Under the pieces are notes generated by a model. The model did not search any database and was not told the DNA's origin. It saw only the letters and a program-made list of their open reading frames with translations. Source: JAQVUB01 sp033809415 (GTDB taxonomy: Bacteria; Verrucomicrobiota; Lentisphaeria; Oligosphaerales; Oligosphaeraceae). Taken from it: a stretch of 6,313 nucleotides of DNA. Position numbers and translations under genes: made by a program. The DNA is taken from contig JAPXLT010000270.1 in assembly GCA_033809415.1 (NCBI GenBank), positions 1-6,313 of the forward strand. The letters run 5' to 3'. Shown here piece after piece: positions 5,327-6,313 of this stretch (position 1 is the first letter of the stretch; each line of letters begins with the position of its first letter).

Positions 5327-6313
5327 ATGAATGCAATCTTTCCTATGAAAATGCAAACTTCTAGCGAATTTCGTCGCAGTTCACTCGCCGCATTGTGCAG
5401 TTCGGTAGTCATAGCCGGGTCTTTGGTTCTTCCCTGTATTGAATTATTTTGCAGCAACCGTGCCGAATTCACCTTTGGTTTAGGGCGCGTGCTGTTAATC
5501 AGTGCTGCTTTTGCGGTCTTCGTCATTTTGCTTCTCTGGCCGCTACAGATGCTCTTCCGGCACTGCAAGTTTTTTGACACATTGATTGCCTTGATGCTTG
5601 CCACCGGTGCTGCGATCTGGTTACAATACGCATTCTATTCTGAAATCGTTCCGGACCTTTCCTCTGACCAAGTGGGTTTTACCCCGATTGTTCTTTTGTT
5701 CATGCTGTTCAACCTACTGCTTTTGCTGTTGCCTTATGCCCTGTTCCTCTGGCAAAAAAAATGGTTTGTCCGGCACTGCCTCGAAGTGACTGTGATTATT
5801 CTGGCACCACAACTTTTGCCCGTAGTCTGGAAAATGGCAACTTATACCCAACCAAACTATGATTTTTATGAATATACCATCGATGAGGATGAAAAATTCA
5901 CTTTTGCCAAGGAAGAAAACGTCATCCTTCTTGTTGTTGACGCCATGGGTGAATACATTTTCCGGCAAGTCTGGCAGAAGTATCCTGAATTGCGGCAAAG
6001 CCTGAAGGATTTCACCTGCTTTGACCGGATGGTCAGCACGGTGCCTAGTACTTCATATGCTGTCCCGGCCATGTTGAGTGGCATCAATTATAGCGGAAAT
6101 CACCTCGAGGACGGTGAAGCAAAGCATGCTGAATACCTGAAAATGGCTTGCTGGTCGGAAAACTCGCTCTTGTTGAACTTCAAGAAGCTTGGCTGGCATA
6201 CCGATGCCTACCCATTCATTCTGCAAACAGTCTGCTACAGTCCGGAATTACTTGATAATGCCGTCATCCGAAATGATCACGAGCAATCGAACCAACTTCT
6301 ATTGGATGTCCTC
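5327..6313 (+). CDS. Membrane protein of the alkaline phosphatase/sulfatase superfamily, C-terminus beyond window
   Basis: The frame stays open to the window end (329 residues seen, 3' partial). The N-terminus holds about five hydrophobic segments (roughly 20-42, 53-77, 84-104, 119-142, 151-169). The catalytic domain then begins at NVILLVVDAMGEY (198-210), where D205 fits the first metal-binding Asp of sulfatase-type enzymes. STVPSTSYAVPAMLSG (237-252) fits the active-site helix region. Counting back from the conserved Gly (252), T242 falls where sulfatases carry the Cys/Ser converted to formylglycine. A threonine there is more like the phosphoethanolamine and phosphoglycerol transferases than true sulfatases, but this is inference. 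It probably acts outside the membrane on an envelope glycan or lipid. The start is uncertain: ATGs at 5327, 5345 and 5351 share the frame, an in-frame TGA lies at 5312, and none has a clear Shine-Dalgarno sequence. An A8 run (5754-5761) lies in the last loop region. Confidence 0.8.
   Translation, partial: MNAIFPMKMQTSSEFRRSSLAALCSSVVIAGSLVLPCIELFCSNRAEFTFGLGRVLLISAAFAVFVILLLWPLQMLFRHCKFFDTLIALMLATGAAIWLQYAFYSEIVPDLSSDQVGFTPIVLLFMLFNLLLLLLPYALFLWQKKWFVRHCLEVTVIILAPQLLPVVWKMATYTQPNYDFYEYTIDEDEKFTFAKEENVILLVVDAMGEYIFRQVWQKYPELRQSLKDFTCFDRMVSTVPSTSYAVPAMLSGINYSGNHLEDGEAKHAEYLKMACWSENSLLLNFKKLGWHTDAYPFILQTVCYSPELLDNAVIRNDHEQSNQLLLDVL

Larger units (their letters stand above)
4806..5328. repeat. 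Repeat-filled, gene-free island bounded by a 19-bp inverted repeat
   Basis: ATACCAATCAAAAATCAAA (4806-4824) is the inverted copy of TTTGATTTTTAATTGGTAT (5310-5328), matching at 18 of 19 bases. Between them lie a copy of the dispersed ACCACGAACCACACGAA repeat, two GCCCTGAAAGGGCG repeats, an AGCCCAGGGC palindrome, a long hairpin, a G8 run and an inverted CACAGAGGCACGAAG-type repeat. No credible coding sequence is present in 4787-5326. The arrangement suggests a non-autonomous, MITE-like element or a hot spot of repeat accretion. No target-site duplication is evident next to the inverted repeat. The right arm ends on the A and T of the proposed start codon of the next gene. Confidence 0.6.

Noticed and set aside
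5227..5604. Minus-strand open frame of 125 residues.
   Set aside because: It is antisense to the membrane protein's hydrophobic N-terminus and partly translates the CACAGAGGCACGAAG-type repeat (QRHRGTKKN). It shows no recognisable domain.
5754..5761. A8 run in the membrane protein as a phase-variation switch.
   Set aside because: The frame is intact and gives a sensible protein on both sides. A single run of eight As is weak evidence without variation data.

Overview
The window looks like chromosomal DNA of an environmental bacterium from the PVC group, most plausibly Lentisphaerota or Verrucomicrobiota. The basis is the mixture of a large intracellular glycoside-hydrolase-like protein, a membrane glycan-type cluster, and intergenic spacers packed with short interspersed and tandem repeats (ACCACGAACCACACGAA, CCCCCTG/CACCCTG, GCCCTGAAAGGGCG and CACAGAGGCACGAAG types). 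This is a recollection-based judgement; the window has no rRNA or marker gene to prove it. No phage, plasmid, CRISPR or transposase gene is seen.

Layout: (1) 1-28 is the end of a 7-bp repeat tract followed at once by a strong ribosome binding site. (2) 36-2864 encodes a 942-residue modular TIM-barrel glycoside-hydrolase-like protein without a signal peptide. (3) 2865-3249 is a spacer in which four repeat types lie side by side: a dispersed repeat overlapping the stop codon, an 11-bp minisatellite in two variants, a 9-bp repeat and a 7-bp repeat. An AT-rich leader with a small hairpin follows. (4) 3250-3420 and 3413-4786 are an overlapping gene pair: a 56-residue single-pass membrane protein and a 457-residue protein that appears to fuse a kinase-like domain to a class I methyltransferase. 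(5) 4787-5326 is a gene-free, repeat-filled stretch, most of it bounded by a 19-bp inverted repeat (4806-4824 and 5310-5328). (6) 5327-6313 is the start of a membrane protein of the alkaline phosphatase/sulfatase superfamily, which runs off the window; it has about five membrane segments followed by the start of the catalytic domain.

How they may work together: the small membrane protein, the kinase/methyltransferase-like protein and the membrane phosphatase-superfamily protein form a plausible cell-envelope glycan modification module. The domain pair resembles in content, but not in order, the O-antigen chain-capping kinase-methyltransferase WbdD. The glycoside-hydrolase-like gene lies upstream on the same strand but is separated by a long repeat spacer, so it is probably an independent unit.

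The most interesting points are the kinase-like/methyltransferase fusion with its overlapping small membrane partner, the inverted-repeat-bounded island inside this module, and the two-variant 11-bp minisatellite with a perfect 44-bp higher-order duplication.
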